DNA of 44,855 bases from CANQBR01 sp964641395 (GCA_964641395.1 CAZXKQ010000014.1:1-44855), one strand, 5' to 3'; positions 15,486 to 25,017 are shown, counted from the first letter of the stretch. Notes: a model not told the origin generated them from the letters alone. Numbers and translations are program-made.

Positions 15486-16703
15486 ATGCGCATCATCGTA
15501 CAGAAATTCGGCGGCACCTCTGTAGCCACGGAGGAGGCCAGGGTAGCGGTCAAGGACAAGGTGCAGCAGGCCATCGCCAAGGGCTTCAGCCCGGTGGTGG
15601 TGGTCAGCGCCATGGGCCGGCGGGGGGCGCCCTACGCCACCGACACCCTCATCGACGTGCTGAAGGCGGCCAACATCTCCGTCAACGTGCGGGAGCTGGA
15701 CGTGATGATGTGCTGTGGCGAGATCATCTCCAGCTGCGTGGTGGCCGCCACCCTGCAGCGCTTCGGCCTTAACGCCCAGGCCGTCACCGGCGGCCAGGCG
15801 GGCATCATCACCGACAGCCAGTTCGGCGCCGCCCGCATCAAGAACATCAATACGGATAACCTGATCCACCTGCTAGAGTCCGGCATCGTGCCGGTAGTCT
15901 GCGGCTTCCAAGGGGTGACGGAGGTGAACCGGAAGTTCACCACCCTGGGCCGGGGAGGCAGCGACACCACCGGCGCCGCCCTGGGGGCGGCCTTGAAGGC
16001 GGAGTTCGTAGAGATCTACACCGACGTAGACGGCATTATGACGGCGGATCCCCGCATAGTGAAGGAGGCCAACATCCTGGACGTAGTCTCCTACGCCGAG
16101 GTCTGCCAGATGGCCAACAACGGGGCCAAGGTGATCCATCCCCGGGCGGTGGAGATCGCCATGCGCAACAACCTGCCTATGTACGTCAAGTCCACCTTCA
16201 GCGACGCCCCCGGCACCCTCATCACCACCGCCGGCCACAACCTGAGCGTGGGGGATGTGCCCATTAACGAGAAGGTGGCCAGCGGCGTAGCCCACGAGCT
16301 GGATCTGACCCAGTTCCGGGTCAGCCTGGATCCTGAGAACGTGGTGGCCGGCCGGCTCCTCTTCGGGGATCTGGCCAAGGCAGGCATCAGCGTAGGCTGC
16401 CTGAACCTGTCGGAGAAGGAGGCCATGTTCGCCGTCTTCGACAAGGATGCCCAGCGGACGGAGGAGACCCTGCGCCAGAGCAAGTTCGACTTCGTCAAGA
16501 ACAGCGACTGCGCCAAGGTCACCGTGGTAGGCAGCGCCATGGGAGGCATGCCCGGGGTGATGGCCACCTTCGTAGCCGCCCTGGCGGAGAAGAAGATAGC
16601 CATCCTCCAGACCATGGACTCAGACATCACCATCGCCGCCATCATCAAGCGGGAGAACGTCATCGAAGCAGTTACCGCCTTGCACCAAGCCTTCAAGCTG
16701 TGA
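15486..16703 (+). CDS. dapG: Aspartate kinase (DapG-like, with ACT domains)
   Basis: 405 residues. It phosphorylates aspartate, the first committed step of the aspartate family. The kinase domain starts with IVQKFGGTSVA and contains VVVVSAMGRRG, the substrate segment KFTTLGRGGSDTTGAAL and YTDVDGIMTADPRIV. The C-terminal third carries two ACT regulatory domains (around DLTQFRVSLDPENVVAG and CAKVTVVGSAMGGMPGVMA), so feedback control is expected. The class with DapG (Bacillus isozyme I, diaminopimelate-sensitive) is chosen from neighbours and length; lysine control as in LysC cannot be excluded. No threonine-branch gene is in this operon. Confidence 0.93.
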   Translation: MRIIVQKFGGTSVATEEARVAVKDKVQQAIAKGFSPVVVVSAMGRRGAPYATDTLIDVLKAANISVNVRELDVMMCCGEIISSCVVAATLQRFGLNAQAVTGGQAGIITDSQFGAARIKNINTDNLIHLLESGIVPVVCGFQGVTEVNRKFTTLGRGGSDTTGAALGAALKAEFVEIYTDVDGIMTADPRIVKEANILDVVSYAEVCQMANNGAKVIHPRAVEIAMRNNLPMYVKSTFSDAPGTLITTAGHNLSVGDVPINEKVASGVAHELDLTQFRVSLDPENVVAGRLLFGDLAKAGISVGCLNLSEKEAMFAVFDKDAQRTEETLRQSKFDFVKNSDCAKVTVVGSAMGGMPGVMATFVAALAEKKIAILQTMDSDITIAAIIKRENVIEAVTALHQAFKL

Positions 16704-16734
16704 GGCGGCCTAGCGTCAAAAAGGAGGGACTAGT

Positions 16735-17625
16735 ATGCAGAAACCCTATTTCGGCCGTGTTATAACCGCCATGGTCACCCCCTTTACGGCTGAGGGCGTG
16801 GCCTACGACACCGCTGCCGCCTTCGCTGAGTGGCTGCTGGCTAACGGCAGCGACGCCCTGCTGGTGGAGGGCTCTACAGGGGAGCCTGCCACCATGAACC
16901 TAGAAGAGAAGCTCACCCTGCTCCAGAGGATCTGCCAGCGGGTGGCAGGGAAGGCCCCCATCATCGTAGGCGCCGGCTCCAACTGCACAGCCGCCACCAT
17001 CGAGTTCGTCCAGCAGGTGAGCGCCTATCCCATCGACGGCCTCCTCATCGTAGGGCCCTACTACAACAAGCCCACCCAGGAGGGCTATTACCAGCACTTT
17101 GCCGCCGTAGCCCGCTCTACCAAGCTGCCCATCATCATCTACAACGTGCCAGGCCGCACCGGCTCCAACATCGCCCCTGCCACCGTGGCCCGGCTGGCCC
17201 AGGACTATCCTAACATCGTAGCGGTGAAGGAGGCTGCCGGCAGCGTGGCCCAGACGGCGGAGCTCTTCCGCCTCTGCCCGGAGGACTTCACCATCTACTC
17301 CGGGGATGACGGCCTGCTGCTGCCCTTCCTAGCCGTGGGGGCCGAGGGCATCGTCTCCGTGCTCAGCAACATCGGCGGCGGCATCCTGCAGGACCTGATC
17401 GCCGCCTACAAGGAGGGCAGGGTGGCCGAAGCCGCCCAGATCAACAAGAGGATGGTGCCTCTGGCCAACGCCCTCTTCATCGAGTCCAACCCCATTCCGG
17501 TGAAGGCCGCCGTCACCAAGGTCACCCCCTTTGACGCCGGCCAGCCCCGCCTGCCCCTCACCCCCATCTCTGCCGGGGCGGAGGCCAAGCTGGAGGCCGC
17601 CCTGCAGGCGGCAGGCCTGCTCTAG
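16735..17625 (+). CDS. dapA: 4-hydroxy-tetrahydrodipicolinate synthase
   Basis: 296 residues. It condenses pyruvate with aspartate semialdehyde, the first step specific to lysine and diaminopimelate. It is a TIM barrel with GSTGEPATMNLEEK near the N-terminus, the tyrosine of IIYNVPGRTGSN (catalytic triad) and the Schiff-base lysine in NIVAVKEAAG. YSGDDGLLLPFLAVGAEGIVSV closes the active site. AGGAGGGACT lies before the ATG. It is the fourth gene of the lysine-riboswitch operon; the CGGC protein follows after 3 bp. Confidence 0.97.
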   Translation: MQKPYFGRVITAMVTPFTAEGVAYDTAAAFAEWLLANGSDALLVEGSTGEPATMNLEEKLTLLQRICQRVAGKAPIIVGAGSNCTAATIEFVQQVSAYPIDGLLIVGPYYNKPTQEGYYQHFAAVARSTKLPIIIYNVPGRTGSNIAPATVARLAQDYPNIVAVKEAAGSVAQTAELFRLCPEDFTIYSGDDGLLLPFLAVGAEGIVSVLSNIGGGILQDLIAAYKEGRVAEAAQINKRMVPLANALFIESNPIPVKAAVTKVTPFDAGQPRLPLTPISAGAEAKLEAALQAAGLL

Positions 17626-17628
17626 GCC

Positions 17629-18036
17629 ATGGCTGAGATAGTGGTAGTGGTGCAGTGCGAGAAGGTGCTGCACCGCTGTAGCGGCTTTGCCTGCGCCCGG
17701 GCCTTTTATGAGCGCAGCGGCAAGTTCGCCGGCTACAGTCCGGAGGCCCGCTACCTGCTGCTGAGTTGCGGCGGCTGCTGCGGGGCGGAGGTGGCTGTCA
17801 AGCTGGCCCACCTGAAGCGCAAGCTGGCCGCCCACCCGGCCTTCGGGGCGGCGGAGGACGTAGTGGTCCACCTTTCCAGCTGCATGGCCAGCGAAAACTT
17901 CCACCACGGCCCCTGCCCCTTCAAGGCCTACATCAAAAAGCTCATCCAGCAGAAGGGCTTCCCGGTGGTAGAGGGCAGCTACGTATCTGCCAGGGCCCAG
18001 GCCAAAAGGGAGCAGGGTATTTACAAAGAGTTTTAA
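17629..18036 (+). CDS. CGGC domain protein (putative metal binding)
   Basis: 135 residues. The signature is visible as LLLSCGGCCGAEVAVKL, with further cysteines at QCEKVLHRCSGFACARAFY and LSSCMASENFHHGPCPF, a pattern predicted to bind a metal or Fe-S cluster. The family (CGGC domain) has no firm function that I know. It begins 3 bp after the dapA stop without a clear ribosome binding site, so it is probably translated by coupling and is the last gene of the lysine operon. A role linked to diaminopimelate metabolism is only suggested by position. Confidence 0.8.
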   Translation: MAEIVVVVQCEKVLHRCSGFACARAFYERSGKFAGYSPEARYLLLSCGGCCGAEVAVKLAHLKRKLAAHPAFGAAEDVVVHLSSCMASENFHHGPCPFKAYIKKLIQQKGFPVVEGSYVSARAQAKREQGIYKEF

Positions 18037-18083
18037 TGAGCTAGGAGCCAGCAGTACAACCTAAGAAGCTGGCACGGGAGCCT

Positions 18084-18126
18084 GCCGCCTTGGCGAAGAT
18101 GCTTTGCCGGGCGGCGGTTTGTTTTT
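18084..18126 (+). terminator. Terminator of the lysine operon
   Basis: GCCGCC at 18084-18089 pairs with GGCGGC around 18110-18117 (with an inner GGC/GCC pair), followed by TTTGTTTTT. It follows the CGGC gene by about 50 bp. Confidence 0.8.
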
Positions 18127-18194
18127 CCGGCCAGTCAACCCTTGGCCGCCCTAGGTATATTTCTTCTAACTAGTAGGCAAGGGCTACGCTTCTA

Positions 18195-18203
18195 TGATAT
18201 AAT
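18195..18203 (+). promoter_or_regulatory. Extended -10 promoter of the 528-residue gene
   Basis: TGA followed by TATAAT at 18198-18203. No good -35 hexamer is seen at the right distance. The start codon is 72 bp downstream, leaving an untranslated leader of about 65 bp. Confidence 0.5.
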
Positions 18204-18274
18204 CTAGGAGGTAGAAGACAGGCTCTCTAGAACTGTGCCCAAGAGGGGCCTGGGTTTGGCCGGGAGGACTGAGC

Positions 18275-19861
18275 GTGGAGCAAGAAAACTACAATGTTTT
18301 TGACAAAGTAGGGGACTTCTATACCCAGGATCCAGGTTGGGAAGAGGTGGTTCCCCGCCGCTTCGTAGAGGGCTTTTTGCGGGAACAGGCCTGGCAGGGG
18401 CTGGGGGAGGAGGAGCTGGACAGGCTCTGGCTCCACCTGGCCACCTTCAGCATCTACCTGGGCAATTCCTATTCCCTGCTAGGGGATCTCAATGCGGAGG
18501 ACTTCATCGACAACGTAGGGTGGAACGGCCGCAACGTGGCCGGCTTTCCCGTGGCGGAGCCCTTCATCAGCCGCTACCTCGACAGTCTGGCCGGCTTTTA
18601 CGACTACCTCCAACGACAGCACTACATCACCGCCAATCCTTCTGCCGCCAAGGCCAAGGAGTGGCTCCTCAGCCCGGAGGGGAGGGGCTGCTTTTCCCTG
18701 GACGGCCAGCCCCTGGCCAAACGGGCCCAGGCCCTGGCCGGAGTGCCAGATTTAGAGGCCCGAGTCTTCTTCGACATGAGCCAGGACATCAGTGATGCCC
18801 TGGAGATGGTCAAGTACTCCTTCCGTGATGCTAACTTTGCAGCAGAACTGGCCCGGGCCAAGGCCCTTTACTATAGCTTCCTGCCGGTAGGCTGTGAGTT
18901 TGATCCTGACAACAAGGACGAGGAGAAGGCCTTTGAGAATTACTTCCTCTTTGACTACCGCCTGGGCCGCTTCGGCGTACGGCCCATAGAGCTGTTCCGA
19001 GAGAACTTCCGGGTCTCAGATAGGAAGGAGATCATCTACAGCAACGACGGGCTGCTGGAGCAGTATGCCATCCTCAAGGCTTCCGTGGCAGAGCTGGTTA
19101 AGGCCCGCCTGTGCTTCTTCACCGTGGAGAAGGACTTAGGGAACGGGGAATACCAGTGCAAGGACTTCTTTAGCGGCGAAACCTACAGCCTCTCCTTAGG
19201 TTGCCTTGCCGCCATCGAGAAAGATTTTAAGCAGCTGATCTACTGCGGCCACATTTTTTACAATGACAGCATGGTGGTGGACGGCTTAGGAGCCCTGTGG
19301 GTGCCCCAGCGGGGCAGGAAGAACCTGCTGGCCCTAATAGACAGGGCCCGCCGCTTCTGGGGGCTGCGCAAGGGCCGGGCAGGGGCCAGCCTGAAGGAGT
19401 TCTTCCAGGCCAACCCTGTCTTTCCCCGCAATGCCCTGCTGAGCTGCGCCCAGGGCATGAGCTACCCCCTCCTGCCTATTCCAGACGGACTGGGGGACTA
19501 CGAACCTGCCCCCCTGCTGAAGGACGAAGACAACAAGGCCCTGGCCACAGCCATGCTGAGGGAGGGGTTCGGCCTGGATGAGGTGGACATCGCCAGGCAG
19601 TTGTGGGCCGATTTCCGCCGGGCCTACCAGCAGGAGATAGTAGATGCCAAGCCCTGGCTGGCCGCCCTGATAAAGGTGCTGCTACAGCTGTGGGGTCTTG
19701 GGAAGCGCAAGCAGGCCGTCCGCGGTCGCTACTTCCAGGACGTGGAGGTTGAGGAGGTGCCGCTCTGTGCCAAAACCATCAAGCGGTGTGCAGGCGTGCA
19801 GCCTCGCGACCCCCGCTATTTAAACCAAGAGGGCATGCTGATGGAACTGCTCATGGGCTGA
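18275..19861 (+). CDS. Conserved-looking protein of unknown function (528 aa)
   Basis: I do not recognise this protein. It starts at GTG 18275 with GGGAGGA 6 bp upstream. It is soluble and aromatic-rich, without signal peptide or membrane segment. Residues 45-130 (LWLHLATFSIYLGNSYSLLG, FISRYLDSLAGFYDYLQRQ) are predicted helical and loosely recall the helical core-binding domain of tyrosine recombinases, but no catalytic RxxHR-type motif is present further on. Codon use is like the neighbours, with no sign of transfer. The zinc-ribbon gene begins 16 bp after it, so the two are probably one unit. Its own promoter is at 18195-18203. A regulatory or structural role is possible; none is claimed. 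Confidence 0.8.
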   Translation: MEQENYNVFDKVGDFYTQDPGWEEVVPRRFVEGFLREQAWQGLGEEELDRLWLHLATFSIYLGNSYSLLGDLNAEDFIDNVGWNGRNVAGFPVAEPFISRYLDSLAGFYDYLQRQHYITANPSAAKAKEWLLSPEGRGCFSLDGQPLAKRAQALAGVPDLEARVFFDMSQDISDALEMVKYSFRDANFAAELARAKALYYSFLPVGCEFDPDNKDEEKAFENYFLFDYRLGRFGVRPIELFRENFRVSDRKEIIYSNDGLLEQYAILKASVAELVKARLCFFTVEKDLGNGEYQCKDFFSGETYSLSLGCLAAIEKDFKQLIYCGHIFYNDSMVVDGLGALWVPQRGRKNLLALIDRARRFWGLRKGRAGASLKEFFQANPVFPRNALLSCAQGMSYPLLPIPDGLGDYEPAPLLKDEDNKALATAMLREGFGLDEVDIARQLWADFRRAYQQEIVDAKPWLAALIKVLLQLWGLGKRKQAVRGRYFQDVEVEEVPLCAKTIKRCAGVQPRDPRYLNQEGMLMELLMG

Positions 19862-19877
19862 GCAAAGGAGCAAAGGG

Positions 19878-20264
19878 ATGAAATGTGTTTTTTGCGGCCG
19901 GGAAGTGCCGGAGGGCACCCAGGAGTGCCCTTATTGCCACTACCAATTTACCCTGGTGCCCCAGGTCTTGAGTCCCAACGAAAGAGACAGCTTTGAAGGG
20001 GTCACCATCGAGGAGGACGGCTGGGACGACGGCGCCCAAGAGGACCCTTCGGAGCCTGAAGTAGAGGAGGCTGAACCTGTGGAGGAAGAGGGCCCCCGCA
20101 TCCAGGTGCACACCTACGGCTGCGGCAGTAGCCTTCTAGTTACCCTCCTAGTGGTGGCCGCAGTGCTGGCCTTCTTTTTCTTCGTTATGCCCATGTTCTT
20201 CGTCTTCGCCCTGGTAGGGGCCCTGGTTCTGGCCCTGCTGCGCTTCTTAGGGGGCTTCTTCTAA
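19878..20264 (+). CDS. Zinc-ribbon membrane protein
   Basis: 128 residues. The N-terminus has a zinc ribbon with C3, C6, C17 and C20 (KCVFCGREVPEG, ECPYC). A strongly acidic linker follows (EEDGWDDGAQEDPSEPEVEE), then one long or two closely packed membrane segments (about residues 84-128, LLVTLLVVAAVLAFFFFVMP). The ribbon should face the cytoplasm. Function unknown; such small proteins are often regulators or assembly factors. GGAGC-type spacing before the ATG (AAAGGAGCAAAGGG) fits a good ribosome binding site. It is likely cotranscribed with the 528-residue gene. Confidence 0.8.
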   Translation: MKCVFCGREVPEGTQECPYCHYQFTLVPQVLSPNERDSFEGVTIEEDGWDDGAQEDPSEPEVEEAEPVEEEGPRIQVHTYGCGSSLLVTLLVVAAVLAFFFFVMPMFFVFALVGALVLALLRFLGGFF

Positions 20265-20313
20265 GGGGCAGAAGCCCTTGAGGCACGGAGGCGGCGAAAA
20301 AAGCCGATTTTAT

Positions 20314-20342
20314 TTGCAATGGGCCGTAAATAATTGTATAAT
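20314..20342 (+). promoter_or_regulatory. Promoter of the rnj-ftsK operon
   Basis: TTGCAA at 20314-20319 and TATAAT at 20337-20342 with a 17-bp spacer and TG before the -10. It lies in an AT-rich intergenic stretch about 95 bp before the rnj start codon. Confidence 0.8.
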
Positions 20343-20436
20343 AAGGGGAAGAATGCGTACGAACGGGCTTCCCTTGCTTTTCGTGTAATTTAAAACTAAT
20401 TGAGCGGAACATGACTGTTACGGAGGTGTATTTTTT

Positions 20437-22101
20437 TTGGGAAAAAGCGCTAAAAAGGTGCAGATCATCCCTTTAGGCGGCCTTGGTGAGATCGGCAAAA
20501 ACATGACTGCCTTCAGGTATGAGGATGATATCATCGTCGTCGACGCGGGACTGATGTTTCCCGAAGACGACATGCTGGGCATTGACCTGGTGATACCGGA
20601 CATCACCTACTTACTGAGCAACAAGGACAAGGTGCGGGGCATCTTCCTCACCCACGGCCATGAGGACCACATCGGCGCCCTGCCCTACGTGTTAAAGGAG
20701 CTGGCGGTGCCGGTCTACGGCACGGCCCTGACCCTGGGCATCCTGGAGGGCCGGCTGGAGGAGAACGGGGTTAAGAGCAATAAGCTGTGGATGATAGAGC
20801 CGGGGGAAAAGGTGAAGTGCGGCTCCTTCAACCTGGAGTTTATGCGGGTCAACCACAGCATCCCCGATGCGGTGGCCATCGCCATCCACACCCCCATCGG
20901 CACCATCGTCCACACAGGGGACTACAAGATCGACCAGACCCCGGTAGACGGCCAGGTGACCCAGTTCAGCAAGCTGGCCGAGTTAGGGGAGAAGGGAGTG
21001 CTCTGCCTCTTAGCCGACAGCACCAATGCGGAGAGGGCGGGCTACACCCCTAGCGAGAAGGTGGTGGGCCAGACCTTTGATGATGAGTTCCGCTACGCCA
21101 AGAAGCGGATCATCGTGGCAACCTTCTCCAGCAATGTGCACCGCATCCAGCAGGTGGTAGACGCAGCGGCCAGGTACCGGCGCAAGGTGGCCATTATCGG
21201 CCGCAGCATGGTGAACGTAGTGGGCATAGCCCAGGAGCTGGGCTACTTGAAGGCCCCCGCCGGCACCCTCATCGACATCGACGAGGCCCACAATTACCGG
21301 CCGGAGCAGATCGTCATCTGCACCACCGGCAGCCAGGGGGAGCCTATGAGCGCCCTGACCCGCATGGCTATGAGCGACCACAAGAAGGTAGACATAGTGC
21401 CTGGGGATACGGTGATCATCTCTGCCACCCCTATCCCCGGGAATGAAAAGCTGGTCTCCCGCACCATCGACCACCTCTACCAGCTAGGGGCGGAGGTAAT
21501 CTACGAGAAGAGCAACGGCGTCCACGTCTCCGGCCACGGCAGCCAGGAGGAGATCAAGCTCATGCACAACCTGGTGCGGCCCAAGTTCTTTATGCCGGTG
21601 CACGGGGAGTACCGCCATCTGGTGAAGCACGCCAAGCTGGCCAAGGACTTAGGCATGCCCAGCGAGAACATCGTCATCGCCCAAAACGGTTCCGTAGTGG
21701 AGCTGACCAAGGACAGCATCAGCATAACGGGCAAGGTGCCCTCCGGCAAGGTGCTGGTAGACGGCCTGGGAGTGGGGGACGTAGGCAACATCGTCCTCAG
21801 GGACAGGAAGCAGCTCTCCCAAGACGGCATTATGATCGTAGTAGTGACTTTGGATAGGCAGGACTGCAAGGTGGTCAGCGGCCCGGACATCGTCTCCCGG
21901 GGCTTCGTCTACGTGCGGGAGGCGGAAGATCTGCTAGAAGAGGCCAAGGAGAAGGTGGAGCAGGCCCTGGAGGGCTGCCGCAGCGACGGCATCACCGATT
22001 GGACCGCCATCAAGGGGGCCGTGCGGGACAGCCTGGGCCGCTTCCTCTACGAGCGAACCCGCCGCCGTCCTATGATCCTGCCCATCATTATGGAAGTATA
22101 G
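20437..22101 (+). CDS. rnj: Ribonuclease J
   Basis: 554 residues, normal length. Metallo-beta-lactamase/beta-CASP nuclease combining endonuclease and 5'-to-3' exonuclease activity in mRNA decay and rRNA maturation. Zinc ligands are seen in FLTHGHEDHIGAL, HTGDYKID and the late PVHGEYRHL; the beta-CASP signature includes ADSTNAERAGYTPSE and VSGHGSQEEIK. The start is an unusual TTG at 20437 (reading GKSAKKVQIIPLGG), supported by GGAGGTG 10 bp upstream; no ATG precedes the conserved LGGLGEIGKN. It is the first gene of a run through ftsK, the RodZ-like gene and rimO. Only one RNase J is visible, so J1 versus J2 is not assigned. Confidence 0.95.
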   Translation: MGKSAKKVQIIPLGGLGEIGKNMTAFRYEDDIIVVDAGLMFPEDDMLGIDLVIPDITYLLSNKDKVRGIFLTHGHEDHIGALPYVLKELAVPVYGTALTLGILEGRLEENGVKSNKLWMIEPGEKVKCGSFNLEFMRVNHSIPDAVAIAIHTPIGTIVHTGDYKIDQTPVDGQVTQFSKLAELGEKGVLCLLADSTNAERAGYTPSEKVVGQTFDDEFRYAKKRIIVATFSSNVHRIQQVVDAAARYRRKVAIIGRSMVNVVGIAQELGYLKAPAGTLIDIDEAHNYRPEQIVICTTGSQGEPMSALTRMAMSDHKKVDIVPGDTVIISATPIPGNEKLVSRTIDHLYQLGAEVIYEKSNGVHVSGHGSQEEIKLMHNLVRPKFFMPVHGEYRHLVKHAKLAKDLGMPSENIVIAQNGSVVELTKDSISITGKVPSGKVLVDGLGVGDVGNIVLRDRKQLSQDGIMIVVVTLDRQDCKVVSGPDIVSRGFVYVREAEDLLEEAKEKVEQALEGCRSDGITDWTAIKGAVRDSLGRFLYERTRRRPMILPIIMEV

Positions 22102-22133
22102 CAGACCTAGGGCCTGGAGAAGGAGATTGAAGC

Positions 22134-24982
22134 GTGGCTAGAAAGAGAAAGACGCAGCTTAAACAAAAGTCTAGGTTTCTCTCCGACATAATCAAGGGCT
22201 GTATCCTGCTGCTGTTGACCGGGCTCACCCTGGCGGTGTGCGGCGGCTTTTGGGGGAAGGGCACCATCTTCGCCCAGCTGGCGAGCAGCCTGGGCAGCTG
22301 GGCCTTTGCCGTGCCGGTGTTCTGCGGCCTTTTGAGCCTCCACTTCCTGCAGCGGGACCACCACCGTAACCAGACGGAAGCAGAGCGGCCCAGGGCCAGG
22401 GAGGAGCGGCAGCCTGAGGTGGTACTAAAGCCTGAGCCGGACCGTAGCTTCTTTCCCAGGCGGCAGCCCGCCCCCGCTCCCAGCCAGGAGAGGGAGGAGC
22501 GGCCCAGGAAGAACCCCTCTTTGCGGGATTATTACGACAATAAGGATCTAGCTGATTTCAGCAGCGGTACCAAGCCGAAAGGAACCTTTAAGAGCATCTT
22601 CGGCCGCAAGGACCCGGTCTACGAGGAGCCTGCTACCAAGCAAGAGCTGGAACAGGATCCCGTCCAGCCGCCAGAGTGGCTAGACGCCCAGGCGGAAGAC
22701 AGGAGGGTGGTACGGCCTAAGATCGATTACAGCCTGCCTAGGGTNNNNNNNNNNNNNNNNNNNNNNNNNNNNNNNNNNNNNNNNNNNNNNNNNNNNNNNN
22801 NNNNNNNNNNNNNNNNNNNNNNNNNNNNNNNNNNNNNNNNNNNNAGGCGGAAGACAGGAGGGTGGTACGGCCTAAGATCGATTACAGCCTGCCTAGGGTG
22901 GGGCAGGATAAGGCCCAGCCCCAGCAGCCGGCGGCAGCCAAGGCAGAACAGCCGGTGGCAGCCAAGGTAGAGCAACCGGCGGCGCCGGCCGCCCAGGTTA
23001 GGCAGTCGGTGGGAACCAAGGCAGAGCAAGGGGCGGCGCCTGCCGCCCAAGTTAGGCAGCAGATGGGAGGCAAGGCAGAGCAAGGGGCGACGCCGGCCGC
23101 CCAGGTTAGGCAGTCGGTGGGAGGCAAGGTAGAACAAACGGCGGCGCCTGTCCCTCGGCCTGTGATCGTCAACACCTACCGGGATGGGACGGCGGACGGC
23201 TCCCGCTTCACCTATGTGGACAATGATGATGCCCAGGAGGTGGCCGCCTCCCAGGGAGAGGCTCCCCGGCATGCGGTGCCCCAGACCTCTGAGGAGGAGA
23301 GGAAGCCGGGGCTCCAGGCCCAGGAAGAGAGGGCCCAGGAGGCGGCAGCCGTGCCCCAGCCTGTGGAAGAAGATAGGGAAGAGTTAGAAGAAGAGGCAGA
23401 AGAGGCTGAAAGGAACCAGCAGCCAGAGGAGGGCCAGGCGGCCCGGCCTAGCCAGCCTGCAGAGGCCCCCCTCCTGCCTAGGGAGGCAGAGGAGGCCGCT
23501 GAGGCCGATGAGCAGCCAGCCAGCGGGCCCAGCTACCTGCTGCCGCCGCTGGAACTGCTGGATCAGCCCCGGTGGGTGGATCCGGCAGTCTACCAAGGGG
23601 ATATCAAGAACCAGTGCGCCATCCTGGAGCAGACCTTGGCGGATTTCAAGGTCAAGGCCAGGGTCAGCGCCGTCACCCGGGGCCCCTCGGTCACCCGCTT
23701 CGAGCTGGAGCCGGCCCCCGGGGTGAAGGTGGCCTCCGTGGTGAACCTAGCCGATGATATAGCCCTCCGCTTAGCGGCCAGCGGCGTGCGCATCGAGGCC
23801 CCCATACCCGGCAAGTCCGCCATAGGCATCGAGGCCCCCAATACCAAGAACGATTCCGTCTGCCTGCGGGAGGTGGTGGACTGCGCCAGCGTCCGGAATA
23901 CGGATTCCAAGCTCTGCATCGGCCTGGGCAAGGATATCAGCGGCAAGATCATCACCTGCGACCTGGCCAAGATGCCCCACATCCTAGTGGCCGGCTCCAC
24001 CGGCAGCGGCAAGAGCGTCTGCATCAACACCATTATCGCCGGCATCCTCTACAAGGCCAGTCCGGAAGAGGTGAAGCTGATCCTGGTAGACCCTAAGGTG
24101 GTGGAACTGACCAACTACAATGGCATACCCCACCTGCTGACCCCGGTGGTAACCGAGCCGAAGAAGGCGGCCTCCGCCCTCCACTGGGCGGTGCAGGAGA
24201 TGGAGCGGCGCTACCAGGTTTTTGCCGACAGCCATGTGCGGGAAATCAAAAGCTACAACCGGCAGGCGGAGCAGCCCCTGCCCTACATAGTCATCATCAT
24301 CGACGAGTTATCCGACCTGATGATGGTGGCCAAGGCGGACGTGGAGGATGCCATCCTGCGGCTGGCCCAGAAGGCCAGGGCGGCAGGCATCCACCTGGTC
24401 ATCGCCACCCAGCGGCCCTCCGTAGACGTCATCACCGGCATAGTGAAGGCCAACATACCCTCCCGCATCGCCTTCGCCGTCTCTTCCCAGACGGATTCCC
24501 GGACCATTTTGGACCTAGGCGGGGCGGAGAAGCTGTTAGGCAAGGGTGACATGCTCTACTATCCTATCGGCCAGAACAAGCCGGTGCGGGTGCAGGGGGC
24601 CTTCGTCAGCGATGAGGAATTAAACAGGATCGTGGACTTCATCGTCAACCAGTCCATCCCTGTCACCTACCAAGAAGAAGTGACCAGCCAGCCTCTGGAA
24701 AGCGACGCCAAGGAAGAAGCCAAGGAGAAGGAGGAGGGGGCTGAGGAAGAAAGCCAGGAAGACGAGCTCTTTAAGGATGCGGTGCGCCTGGTGCTGGACA
24801 TGGGCCAAGCCTCCTCCAGCATGTTGCAGCGGCGCTTCCGCATCGGTTTCACCAGGGCCGCCCGCCTGGTGGACACCATGGAAGAACTGGGCATCGTAGG
24901 CCATGCAGTGGGCAGCAAGCCCCGGGAGGTCATCCTCTCCCGCAACGAGGTGGAGGAGCGCTTCTTACAAGATGATGTTTAG
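22134..24982 (+). CDS. ftsK: DNA translocase FtsK/SpoIIIE (interrupted by an assembly gap)
   Basis: The motor that pumps DNA to clear the chromosome from the division septum. It starts at GTG 22134 with GAAGGAGA upstream. N-terminal part: two predicted membrane segments (about 22-70), fewer than the usual four. Then a long Pro/Glu/Gln-rich linker with an 18-residue tandem repeat, the alpha/beta motor with Walker A AGSTGSGKSV and Walker B IIIIDELSDLMM, and a C-terminal gamma domain (LVLDMGQASSSMLQRRFRIGFTRAARLVD) that reads polar DNA sequences. 100 Ns at 22745-22844 break the frame. The 55 bp on each side are identical; removing the Ns and one copy gives a continuous frame of 897 residues. Confidence 0.93.
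22690..22899. other. Assembly gap 1: 100 Ns (22745-22844) flanked by a 55-bp duplication
   Basis: Positions 22690-22744 and 22845-22899 are identical over 55 bp. Merging them restores the ftsK reading frame exactly (611 + 2083 nt = 898 codons). This looks like two contigs sharing a k-mer-sized overlap that the scaffolder did not merge. Confidence 0.9.
22991..23152 (+). repeat. 54-bp tandem repeat in the ftsK linker (3 copies)
   Basis: The element starting GCCCAGGTTAGGCAG recurs at 22991, 23045 and 23099, exactly 54 bp apart, encoding AAQVRQSVGTKAEQGAAP-like 18-residue units. The copies differ by a few bases. It lies in the disordered linker before the motor domain, where length changes should be tolerated. 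Confidence 0.88.
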
Positions 24983-25017
24983 ACCCGAAGTCGAAGCGAG
25001 GCTGGGAGGTGACCGGC

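Noticed and set aside
18275..19861. Tyrosine recombinase or phage integrase
   Set aside because: Only a loose helical resemblance at the N-terminus. No catalytic Arg/His/Tyr pattern is visible and there are no attachment-site repeats nearby.
22690..22899. Frameshifted or split ftsK pseudogene
   Set aside because: The frame break comes from 100 Ns plus a duplicated 55-bp contig overlap; merging restores a complete gene.
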